Below are positions 12,001 to 24,000 of a stretch of 64,000 bases of DNA, in pieces. Within the stretch, counting starts at the first letter, position 1. Every line of letters begins with the position of its first letter. This DNA is from Climacteris rufus (lineage: Eukaryota; Chordata; Aves; Passeriformes; Climacteridae), in assembly GCA_013398175.1 (NCBI GenBank), contig VZRZ01005925.1:52999-116998 (forward strand). Direction: 5' to 3'. The translations under genes and the position numbers were made by a program. Under the pieces are notes generated by a model, which did no database searches, was not told the DNA's origin, and saw only the letters and a list, made by a program, of their open reading frames with translations.

Positions 12001-15000
12001 TCCTAATGGAGGCTTTGCCTCCAGAGCTGCATCACAGAGAGGGGAGAGAGCCTCTGCCTGTGCAGTAATCCCGGAATACTGCAGAGCAGCAAATTCCCCC
12101 TGCCACGATTCCTTTGCTTGTCTGGTTTTTCCCCTCCAGCCTGTCCCCAGTCCATGACTTGAAGGTCAGGTCCTCCAGCATGGAGCTGTTTTCTCCTTAT
12201 GGCTGCTGTTCCCAACCCAAGACATTGTGCTTTCCTCCCTCTGGCAGGCACAGGCACAGGCACAGGCGAGGCAGCAGCAGCAGCAGCAGAAGGCTCAGGG
12301 CACAGCCCCTGCACAGGGGCAGAAGCTGGGCTCGCTCACCCCCCCGTCCTCGCCCAAGGCGCAGCGCGCGGGGCACCGCAGGATCCTCAGCGACGTCACC
12401 CACAGCGCCGTCTTCGGGGTCCCGGCCAGCAAATCCACGCAGCTCCTGCAGGCAGCGGCCGCCGAGGCCAGCCTCAACAAATCCAAGTAGGTGCCCAGTG
12501 CCCTGGGGTGGGCTCAGTGCCCTGGGGAGGGCTCAGTGCCCTGGGGAGGGCTCAGCCTCAACAAATCCAAGTAGGTGCCCAGTGCCCTGGGGAGGGCTCA
12601 GTGCCTCAGGGTGGGCTCAGCCTCAACAAATCCAAGTAGGTGCCCAGTGCCCTGGGGAGGGCTCAGCCTCAACAAATCCAAGTAGGTGCCCAGTGCCCTG
12701 GGGAGGGCTCAGCCTCAACAAATCCAAGTAGGTGCCCAGTGCCTCGGGGTCTGGATGTGGAAGGAGCACTGGGTCAGGGTCTGGGAGGTTCCCAATGCAA
12801 AGCTCCGAATGGAAATAGGCACTAAACTCTGAGGTCTGAGTAGGTCTTTGCCTTCAGACCTCAGTTTAGAGCTTGGCAGAAAGAGCTGGAAAATTGGCCT
12901 CAAAGTCCTCATGGGTGCTCTGTGCTCCCCAAAAGCTTTAAGTGACCAAGGCCTTCTCTGGATCACAAAAGCCATTTTCATTTCAGCCATTCACCATTAG
13001 CCCTGGTGCACGTTTTGTTCTCGCTGCTTGGCATCAGCACTTCCCGAAGGTTGGACTTGATGGCTTTGGGATCTTTTCCAGCCTTAATGGTGCTATGATT
13101 CCCTAGGAGTACTTGCTAGCTCACTTGTATAGTGCCTACATGCAAGAAGCCTTCCTGTGGGGACTGCAGACACCTGTTCCCAATGGGATGCTTGGGATGC
13201 TGGTTTTAACCCCTGAGATGTGGATGCTCAGGCAGCTGAAGAGCAGATGAGGTTCAGTGCTCCCGGGCTTCCAGGCATGCAACTGCAGTAACTTGTGCTG
13301 AGTGTTTTAATTGGGAAGTCATTAGAAGGCAGTAGCTTGGACCAGCTGATAATGCTGGCCAGAGGATTTCAGACGGGTGATTGATGACTCTTGTTTGGGG
13401 TGATCACATCCAGATCTGCTTCCACCACGCCCTCTGGCTCGCCAAGGACCTCGCAGCAGAATGTCTACAACCCTCCTGATGTCTCCACGTGGAACCCCTT
13501 TGATGATGACAACTTCTCCAAGCTCACAGCTGAGGAGCTGCTGAACAAGGACTTTGCAAAGCTGGGGGACGGTAGGTCCATGGGGTGGTTTAACATCTGC
13601 CTGCTCTGGAAAGGGGAGATGCCATGGAATGATTATGGTTCTGGGCAGGGCCTGCCTGAGTGCCCCATACTATCACAGTCCTCTGAGCTAAATCCTTCCC
13701 ATTTCCCTTCTGTTTGCAATTCAGTGGTGCCTCAAAGGCAGAGGTGCCAACTTTGACAGTGGCTCTGCTCAGGTGTCTGTAGAAGCTGCAGTTTAAATTC
13801 TGCTTCTTCTGCAGGTTGGGGTTTACAGGAAGGGACTTGAGTCAGGTAGTGGAATAGTGGAACAGTGTCCTAAAAATCTAGGCAAGCAGCCTACTTTCAG
13901 AATGGAGGTTTTCCCCCTAATTCTGTGTCTGTATTCCAGGGAAAGCTCCAGAAAAGGCAGGCAGTTCCACAGAGAACTTGATCCCAGGTTTCCAGCCAGC
14001 TTCATCCACAGCCCATGCAGATGCGTTTGGTGGCTCTTCCTTCACTGCTGGGCCAGGTGAGTCTGGGAACATGAACAACATGGAATGGCAACTCCTGGTC
14101 ATAACCCCACTGAAAGGGAAGTAAAACTGACGTAAATGGAGCTGGGCCTTGGCACTGAGAGCTGCAGGGAATAGGGCTGGCACTTCAGTAGCGGAGTAGA
14201 AAGGGTGCATTCCCTTGTCATAGTTGGGTGGCAGAGACAGGAGACAGTGTCTAGAGGCAGAGATGGGGCCTTTGGTGAGGGAAGAAACTAAGTGAGCCCC
14301 TAAAGTTCCTAAGAAGGCTTCTCAGTGTGTTGAAGTTCCGTGGAGCTCATAATGAGAAGTAAAACATTGTGTGCAGAGCTGCTGGACCTGTCAGGCTGCT
14401 TGGAGGAGCAAAGGAACAGGGATAATAATGTCTCTGCTGCAGAATGAGGAGGACAGCAGGGAAAATCCTTAGAGGAGAGCACAGTTAGTCTTATAATTAA
14501 CATGTCAAGTGATGAAGGCAGTAAGTTCTGCACTGGCTCTGCTGTGTGGGTCCAGAGCCCTTGGCTGATCTAAGGAGTTTCTGAGCATGTGGGACCTTGT
14601 CTGGTGTCTCCTTTGGTCCTTGTGTCCCAAGGTTTGCCATGAGCAGCCCTTTCTATGCCAAAAAACCATAGTGAGTGTTGCTGCTCGTTTCTAATCCTTC
14701 AGCTTCAGCTCTCACTGAGTGCAGCACCGACCTGCCAAGCTCAGTGGTGGAAAGCTGCTCCAGGAGCTCCAAGGGCCAGGGATCCTCCCCCTGCCTTGTG
14801 CAGCCGTTGTTCCTGGTGACAAATGCAACTGTTTGATGCCTCCCCACGGAAACAAAACAACCCTTGGTGAGAGGAGTCTGGGAAGAGACTGAAGAATCCT
14901 CTGTGGGGCAAGGAGTGACAAATCCATTTATGCTTATTTCTGTTTATAAAAGGAGATTTAGAGGAGCTTATAACTGGGGTGGGTATGTTGGCTCTTACCT

Positions 15001-18000
15001 GAGAATTAAGGAGTTGAAGTCCATGACACAGGAGTGCTCTGGGGAGTTGATTTCTGATTTTGTCCGGCTGTGAGCAGTTTATGGTGTTCCATCAGTCTTT
15101 GTGGATGATGTTGAGCAGCAGCAGCCCCAGATTCAGCTGTAATGCACCTTCTGCAAAGCCTGAGGAGTATCTTTTTGTTGTGGGCTTTGTGGTCAACGTA
15201 CCACGTTCAGTTCTTTTAGTGGCTGCCTTCAAAATGTGCCCCTTGACTCTGCGGTCCTGGTGTTGGGCATAGGAAGGTGTCTTGGAAATCTTGGTGCTGG
15301 GCTGGGCACTTAGAGCCCTTCTGTTTCTTTCCTTGGGGACAGGAGCCTGTCCCAGCCTGGCTGGTGCAAGATTCTGCATTTTTTATTCCAGACACAGAGG
15401 CCCCACACGAGCTTTGTGTTCTTTGTGAGGCCTTTCACCTTTTGTGCTGCTGTGAAGGGAGATAACAGTTCTTCCCTGCCAGGGAATGTTTTGAGATCTC
15501 TGGGTTAAATTGGAGAGCTACATAGCAATAGTTGTTCGGTTTTGTTTGGTTTTTTTATTCTTCTCACTAGCAACATCCACTTGGTCAGAGTGTGCCTGTG
15601 TGTGGTTGTGTCAGGCCAGAGCTGGGGCTGTGCCTGTGCTGGAGTTGTGCTCTGTGCTTTCTGCTTTCCTCTTCTTTGTTCACTCTGCCTTTTCTTTACC
15701 TTTCCTTTTCTCTACCAGCTGAAAAAACGAAAGACATTCTGAGTTTGGACTCTAGCCCTCCTCGTCTGACTGTGCCTGATCCTTTCATTCCTCTCCCGTT
15801 ATCTGACACACCAGGTAACCAGAGCCAAGGGAATGGAGGGGGGCAGAGTCTTGGGGTTTGCTTTGTCCTCTTAATCTTCTGGTTCTGTTTCCAGGCACAC
15901 CTGAAGCCCTGGGCTCAGCCAGTGGTGCTGGACACTGATAGGCTGTGCTGAGCTCGCTGGCAGTGGGGATGTGAGCGCTTGGTTTTCATGGCAGAGCCTG
16001 GGGTTCTCTCACTGTTTCTAATGCCAGCAGTGTTGGTGTCTTTAAAGGTTCAGCATTCAAGCCAAAAATGATTAGAGAGCTGGAGCACTTCTCCTGGGAG
16101 GGAAAGCCAAGAGAGTTGAAGTTGTTCAGCCTGGAGAGGAGAAGGCTCCAGGGAGCCCTTAGAGCCCCTTCCAGTGCCTAAAGAGGGGCTCCAAGAGCTG
16201 GAGAGGGACTGGGGACAAGGGATGGAGTGACAGGCCAAGGGGGAATGACTTCCCACTGCCAGATGGGAATATTGGAAAGAAATTCTTCCCTGTGAGGGTG
16301 GGGAGGCCCTGGCACAGGGTGCCCAGAGAAGCTGTGGGTGCCCCAATCCTGGCAGTGTCCAAGGTCAGGTTGGATGGGGCTTGGAGCAGCCTGGGACAGT
16401 GGGAGGTGTCCCTGCCCATGGCAACGAGATGAGCTTTAAGGTCCCTTCCAACCCAAACCATTCCATGATTCTATGAGAAATAATCACCTGTTCTGACCTA
16501 AGCCATTTTCAAATTGTCTCCAGCTTTGAAATTGTAGGTTTTACTATTGTTAATCTTTATTTCCTGTAAGAGTCAGTGTTTCTTTGGCTTCCAAAGTCTA
16601 TTGCAAATTTGTGCATCATGTGAAGCACAAGATACATGTGACCTTTTCTGATTTGGCAAGACTTTCTAGTGCAGTTGGTGCTATTTCATTTACTTTGCAG
16701 TGCTGCTTCTAAGTCTTTTTCTCTGTGCACATTTCTGACTGCAGCAGCCAACACTTTTTAGCACAAGATTATGTAAGTGCTTAGGAGCTTATTTGCAAAT
16801 CGGTGGGATTTGGAATATGGGATTGTTTTTATCTTGGAGCATCTCTCAGCCCTCTGGTGAATGTGTGTGACAGGTCCCACATCAGTGAGCCCCAGAGCAC
16901 AAGTGGTCCTTGCAGCTCCCACCCTTGTCCTTAGCCCAGGCTCTGGATCACTTGTGGCTTGGAGGACCCAAGCTTCAAAAATATGCTTGTGAAGATGGCA
17001 GCTCTCCATGGAGAGTTGAGCTATTCAGGAAAAAATAAATCTCTTTTTTTCCACAAGTATGTGGAACTTGCTTCCTTCTAGTGGGTGCTTAAAGAGCAGA
17101 AGAAACGTGGAGTGGTCCAAAAGGGATTTTACCCATAAATGCTGCAGTTTGAGCAGAGAAGCAGAACTTGGAGTCTGAGTCCCCTGTGTGAGCACTGCCA
17201 GGAGCTGACCTGCCCAGCTGTACCTTGAAAAGAACCCACAGAAGGCAGTTGACAGCACCTTTTGCTTCTTCATTACCCCCAAGTATAATTGGAAGTGTTG
17301 GTTGTGCTGAGTGAAGTCACCCAGGCCATTTAATTCCCTGCCAGTGTCCCCAGCTCACAGTTGGACACCCTTGTTGCCTGTTGCATGTCCACAGAGCAGG
17401 AGCACAGGGAGCAGCAGCTGCAGCCTCAGCTGTGGGAGCTCTGGAATTCCTGTGAGCAGAGGAACCCCTGTGGAGGAGTTGTCCTTGGGGCACCTTGTCA
17501 GAGCAGCAGTGGCTGCAGGGTCTGTGCTGCCAGGTCTGTCCCTGCCTGGCTGTGGGTCTCAGCAGGCAGTGCTAACCCTGCTGTTCCTTCTCTCCCTGCC
17601 TGCCTGGGATCCTGGAGAGTTCAGTGGATCCCCTTCCATGGGGCCAGGACACGCAGGAGACCTGGTGGTGTTGCCTTCCTGCAGATTCCTGCAAAGACAT
17701 CTCCTACTTGTTTTCTTTCTAAAGTAAACTTGAGGCCAGGAGCTCATGAATATTTTCAAGGACCAGAGCCACAAACCAGTCCTTAGCTTTGGAACTAAGA
17801 GGGGTTGTCTGATGATAGATTCCGCAGAAAAGATCAAACTTGTGGATTTGAACTCAGATTTTCAGTCTGTGTCTCTCATGTCAGTCAGTGTTGTGTTTGT
17901 TCTTGTGCATCTGTGTTACCTGTGCAGGAACATCCCCAGATACAGCGAGGGCTTGGCCCAGGGATGTGCTGCCTGGCAGGTGAGAGGTGTTTTTAGTGGT

Positions 18001-21000
18001 GCCCATGGGTCACAGAGCTGGGAGTGACCCCAGTCTCCCCGTGCAGCACCTTGCCAGGCTGCCTCAGTTTTGCACAGGGATTTCTTTGAATGCTTGCTGA
18101 ATATTTACTTTCTGTTTGGAATATTTTTGTGCCTGAGAAAACCTTGATACTGACCCTCCTTGCTTTGAGAACATTTTACCTTTGTCTTTATCACCTGGGA
18201 GGCAGCCCAGCCCTTTCAGAAGTGGAAGTGTGAGCCTTCACTCTGTGCTTATAAGGCAGTGTTGTTCAGGAAGGGTTTCAGTACATGAGTGAGGTTTTAT
18301 TGGGTATTTTCCCTGTTTATGCTACAGATCCAGTTCTGGGGGATCTGCCCCTAAACCTGCAGCAGCTGAGGGACTGGCTAAAGCTCAGCTGCTTTTAAAA
18401 TTTTTTTTAAGCCACAAATTTGCTCCCTTTGACACCTGAAGGTGCAGGTGGCATCACTTGAGTGTTGGTCACAGACCTGCTTGGCCTCTGCCACCTTTCC
18501 TCAGGAGGACAGATGCAGTCAGGAGGCAGTGGAATGGTTTTCAGTGTATTCCTCCTCCTCTAGTGTGTAATGGCTGCAGTTCTTAATGGAATTGTAACTA
18601 GTAAGAGGAGCTGGCAAGAGGGATGTAAAAATATGGCAAAACATCTGTTAAAATAAAGGAGAATTAAATATTCATACTCAAAACATATTTCCTTGTGTAT
18701 ATGCAGGAGAATGAGCCAAGTTCTTAATGAGCTTATTGCAGCTTCACCACTGAATAATCATGGGCTGTTGGTCAGGGGTAACTCTGTTGGTGGGGCCACT
18801 CAATGTCCATCCACATGGACTGGGCTCCTGCAAGCACAGGAGGCTGAGCTGTGCCCAGGGTGTTGTGAGACCTGAAATTAAATCAAGTTAGGAAGTTTCA
18901 GGGCAAATCTTTGTCACTGAGGCTTTGTTCCCTGAGTGGCCCCAAGTGTGGGGTTTGTAAACCTGCTGTGCAGAGGGATTGACTGGGAGGTTTGAGCCAG
19001 AGCACGAGATGCTGCTGCTCTGGCCCACGCCCCTCATCACCCACAGAAATGGAAGTGCTGCAGTCCTGCCTTGACAGAATTACCTGCATTCATCATCCAG
19101 TAGTGCCAGGGAAGGTTTCAGATACATCCTCTTGTCTCCAGAGGCATCTGCTCAGATCAACAAGTTTTTCAGTAAGTGATGGTTGGGCCCAGTGAAATGT
19201 CCTCTGAGAGATGCCAAGAATAGATGCAGTTGTTTGAGGGTGGGTTGGTTTGCCATGGGAGGGGGGTGTCTCCTGCTTTCCTGTTTCCAGGTTCATCTCC
19301 CAGGTGCCCTGTGCTCTCAGTGGTCCTGGTGTATCCTCTGCTCCCTGTGGCAGGGGGAGATGAGCAGGTGGGTGTGGGACAAGCAGAGCAAGCTGAGCAG
19401 CAGCAGTGGTGGGGGAGAGCTGGGAAGCAGCAGGTCAGCTTCTCCTGGATGGAAAACAACCCCCCTGAGCTATGGATCTGTGTGTGTCCCCCAGAGTGTG
19501 TCCCAGAGTGTGTCCCAGAGTGTGTCCCAGAGTGTGTCCCCCAGTGTGTCCCCCAGTGTGTCCCCCAGAGTGTGTCCCAGAGTGTGTCCCAGTCTGTGTC
19601 CCAGTCTGTGTCCCAGAGTGTGTCCCTGTGTGTGTCCCGGTGTGTGTCCCAGTGTGTGTCCCAGAGTGTCTGTGTGTGGCACTGGTGCACTCTGTGTCAG
19701 TGCCCAGTGTGGTGCCACCTTGGCACAAGAAATCAATCTTTTAAACCCCTTTTTACAAGAGAATTGATCATTCTTTGCAAATTTACACAACCTTACACTC
19801 CTGCATTAATTCAGCATCTTTGCAGCAGTTGAGGGACAGATGTGTCTGTGCTGGAGGGAAATGCTTGTTTGAGGAACAGCAGCACCCAGTGGCCTCTGCC
19901 ACACTGTCTTGCCCATAAAAAAAACCTGAGAAATCCCATGTCCAGTGCAGCTCAGTAAGTGTGCAGGAAGACCTGGCAAAGAATGCACAGGCCAGAAAAG
20001 CTTGTCAGTGCCATCTGGGCACACATTGAACTCTCATTTTTGGTAAAAAAACAGACAGTGTTGCTTCTTACAGAGTCATTGTCATGTTGGGATTCTCCAA
20101 AGTCTTTAAATAGCACTTCAAGGATGATGTCTGCCTTTTTATTTCCTACAAATACTCATGGACTGTGTGTTTTCACAATTCCCTGAGAGGATGCTTATGG
20201 GATACAGAAGTAGATGTCCTGCAGTGTAATTTCCAAACAAAATGTGTCCACACCTGGCCTGATGCAGAGCTTGCTGTCAGCAGTGTGCAGCCCTGGTAAC
20301 CTGTCCTGTTCAAGATGGAATCAGCTACAAAAATCAGAGTTCTAAGCAAAAAAAAAGGATTTTCCTCAGTCTGTTGAATGTGTGGCCTTCAGGAGCTGAG
20401 GTTCCAGCTTTGTCCCAGAGCAGCACAGAGAGCTGGAGGTGAGTGTCAGGCTGTTGCAGTGTTTGAAGAGCTGGAAACAGGACAGAATGGTGAGGTGCTG
20501 AGGTGACACTGCTGAAGGTGGCACTTTGTAGCACCTGGAAACGTGAGCTGGGACTCCAACCACTGACAGCCTTGGCAAACACCAAGCTCAGCTGCTTTAA
20601 CTGTGACTGATGTAGGAGGGTCTTTTATTTTTGTGGAACAAAATGCTTGATGAGATGTTTTTAATCACCATAACTCTGTCCCAGGCCCATAAATTCTGAG
20701 AGGATAACTGGGTACCCACCTGTGTCTGGGTGTTTCTAACAACTGTAATAAACAACTGTATTTGTACTGAGAATTTATTTGTACCTGGGTGACACATTGA
20801 GATAAAGTAATTGCACATGCACTATTAGACCTGCACAACGACTGTAGGTGTATTCTAATGACCTGAGCTTGTATCTTGAGTTGAGAAGATGCAAAAGGGC
20901 AACTACTTGATGGATTAATCGCTGTGCTGAGAGGTCAGTGTGGTGGTGGGATGATTTAAAGCAACAAAGACCATGAAAATCCCAACTAAATGAGTGTAAA

Positions 21001-24000
21001 CAGCATCCAGTGTTGTTCTCTCTGGGCTTTGAGCTTGATCTGAGGGGGTGGAATTTATTATTTTACAAATATTTGATATCTTGAACGTGAAACTAAAATT
21101 ACTTCATTGTGATCTCTTAAGGAGCCACTGTTAAATGTTGTCCTGTTATCCTCCATGGTGTTTTCAAAGTCCTGTGTATTGAAAGTGTTCCATTTGCCCT
21201 TATTCCCCTTCTCTTTCTGATTGTGCTATATAAGAAACAATCCCATTTCACAGCAACTCCATTAGGAAAATGAAAGTCCAGTGCCCTCCCTGGTCTCGGC
21301 AGGGCCTCCTTTAATCAGTAATAGCTGCTCAGTGAAAAGGCAGAAACCTTCCCGAGTGACAAATCTCTGCCCACGCTGGTGCTTCCCTCCCACCTGCAGC
21401 TCTGCTGACCTGGCAGCATTTTCACAACCGTGTCTGTCTTTCCCAGCTGGCAGCCGAAGGAGAGGACTGTGCTGTGTGCTCTCTTGAGCTGTTCTCTGTG
21501 CTGTCCCTGGGCAGCCCTGCAGTGAGTACCAGCCTTGTGTGTGTGGTGCTGCTGCCCCTCCTGCCTTGGACGTGCTGCATCTTGTCCAGAGTATTCTCGA
21601 CTTGGCACAGAGTTCTGCCCCCTGTTCCCTTTTTAACTTGCAAGTTTCTCAGGAATCCCTGTTCTTTCTAATAGCCTGCTCTAACCCAAAGCCTGTTTGC
21701 CTCCCTCATCTCTTGATTTATACTTTCCCTAACTCTGGTGTTCCTTAAAATGCTTTCTGTGTATTCTTTGTGGCTTAAAGGGTGTGTGGCCAAGAAGAAA
21801 AGCAGCATGGCTACAGAGAGTCTCTGGCAGTGGTGGTGCTGCAGATGCAAAGTCTGTGCAAACTGACTGATTGTGGAGCTCCATCGGGTTTGTGCATGTG
21901 CTAGAAAAGGGATCTGAAGGCAAAGGTCAGCACTTTCTCACTGGATTGTCCAAAGCTGTGATTCCCAGCCAGTGCACGGGTTTGAACTTCTTTACTTGTC
22001 CCAAGATGCAAATCCAGAGTTAATTCAATGGCTTCACTTCTTTCTTACATTGGTGCAAATCAGAGGAAAGGCTCTTGCTTTTGTTCTTGGAGGAAGTAAT
22101 TTGGTTTTTCAGTCTCTGAAGCCATCAGCATCAGCCTTTTGGGGATGCTCCAAGACCCATCACAGCTGTAGGCTCTTGCTCTGCTTTTTCTGCAGCATAC
22201 TTTGCTTACTCCGACAGGAAACAATCAGTAATTTCTTACTGTGAAGAGCAGGGAACTTGATAAACGTTTCACATTCTTCCTTAACAGCTGCAGGGTGTGG
22301 CTGGGCTTTACCTCAGGAAGGGGCTTGTAGGGCACTTTTTGCTCCCTCTGTGTGCTTTTAAGCTTAGACACCTTCTAAAGGCTTGCCATGATCCTCCCTG
22401 GCTGCTGCACAGCCCCAGGAAACGTGCCCTGGCAGGGCTGAAATGGGTAAAGCAGAAAATCTAACAGAGAATGAAACACTAGTGGTCAGCTCATCCTGAA
22501 CTGGGTCAGACTTATTTCCCTGTGGAAAGGGAAATATTTCCCTGCAGCTGGCAGGTTTTCCTTAGACTGACTGAGGAAGAGGATGTCTCCAAGAGACAAC
22601 TTCAAGTGGGAGCATAGTGATTGATTAAAGCACACATTTCCCAGCTGGAATTCATGAATGCCTACCCTGAGAGCCCTTCAGGAGCTGTATGAGATCAAAT
22701 ATCTCCATAATGGGTTCTCTTTTCTTAGCCTTGTTTATACTCGGACTTGTTCATATGTCTGCATAGAAATGATCTGTGTTTGTTGGACAAACCATAAACC
22801 CCTGAGTTGAACTGCATGGTGAGTGACCCAGGTGTGTTGTCCTGTCACACTGCACTCTGCACTTTATACTTGCACAAAATCAGTTGTAATGGGCCCTGAA
22901 ACTGCAGCATTGAAGGAGTTTCTGTTATTTCTTGATTCACTGCTGTTTGCTGCAAAATTGATCTTTGCCATCATGACCTCTCCTAAAACCAGCTTGGGGT
23001 TGTGCCTGTGTGCCCGGAGAGCCACCAGAAACTGGAGCTGTCTCTGGGTTTCCCCAGCAGAAGGTCTGTGGGAGGGGTGGCATGTTGGGAGGCTTTGCTG
23101 CATCTCTCTGCAGCTGCAGAGCTGCCCTGTCCTGGGCCTTCACTGGGGTCTGTTCTGCAGCTGATGTCACCTGGTGTGCTTGGTACCTGTGCACCCAACT
23201 CGGACCTGTTCTTTGTCCAGGTCATGGGAACCAGGCTGGTTCTATCCCAGTTTTGTCCCTTTTTCCTCATTCAAGCCACTTGCCTTAGCTGGCTTCTCGC
23301 CTCAGCCAGGACTCCACTTGTACCTGAAGTGCTTTTCTGTTGGAAACAACTGCTAGAGAATTCCCTCAGCAGCAGGACCCACACTGCAGTTCAGTTTTTC
23401 TTTCCAGGTCTGGCTGTAGTAAAAGTGCATCTTCCCCGTGTTCATGGGCAGAGCAGGAGATTCCCTCCTGGAGCTGCTGCTCTGACCTTTGGAGCTGTGA
23501 CAAAGCAGAGGCTGGGGCTGGGTTTGTTTGGCACTGCAAAGGCCTGAGGTGTTCTTGGCCTTGGGCATCTCCTGTGGATTCAGAATAACTTTCTTTAGCA
23601 CAGGTGTGTTCTGATAAGCATGAGAGCAAACCTCACTCCTGTGGAGAAGGAATTCCTGCTAACCAACACAGAACTGTGGATTTTCCTGGGCCTTCTCTGA
23701 CCTTCCCTTTGCTCCTTGTTGAAGGTGAATTTCCCACCCCTTAAAGCAACTGTTCCTTTGCTTTCTGTCTTGCTCCCCCAGATTAGTACAGGATGCAGCA
23801 CAGGCCAGAAATCAGTGAATGACCTGCTAGGCCTCTGGACAGGCCAAGGCACCCAATTCTTGTTACTTTATCTCCTTTCCCATTCATCCTGATACCTTCT
23901 TGGTTTTGTTGAACTTCTCAGCCTCACTGAAAAGGGATAAAAGTTCTTTTAATCATGCACTGAGGGATGCAGTAGCTGCCTGAAACAGCGCTGGCAGATG

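Larger units (their letters stand above)
9175..12247. other. AAK1 intron with CR1 fragments
   Basis: 3.1 kb intron. It contains two CR1 fragments (about 9296-9512 and 10330-10465). The remainder looks unique, and the many short open frames look like chance. Confidence 0.7.

Noticed and set aside
12199..12825. Long frames through the AAK1 exon array with repeated SLNKSK or WGGLSLNKSK peptides
   Set aside because: They read the intronic tandem array; the true frame ends at the donor at 12486 and continues at 13414.
19169..19832. Overlapping 90-200 codon frames on both strands, Cys/Val or Gly/Thr/His repetitive
   Set aside because: All are products of the 12-nt minisatellite, whose period is divisible by three.
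22514..22543. Small hairpin (atttccct ... agggaaat)
   Set aside because: An 8-base stem in AT-rich intron DNA is expected by chance; no microRNA-like arm length.
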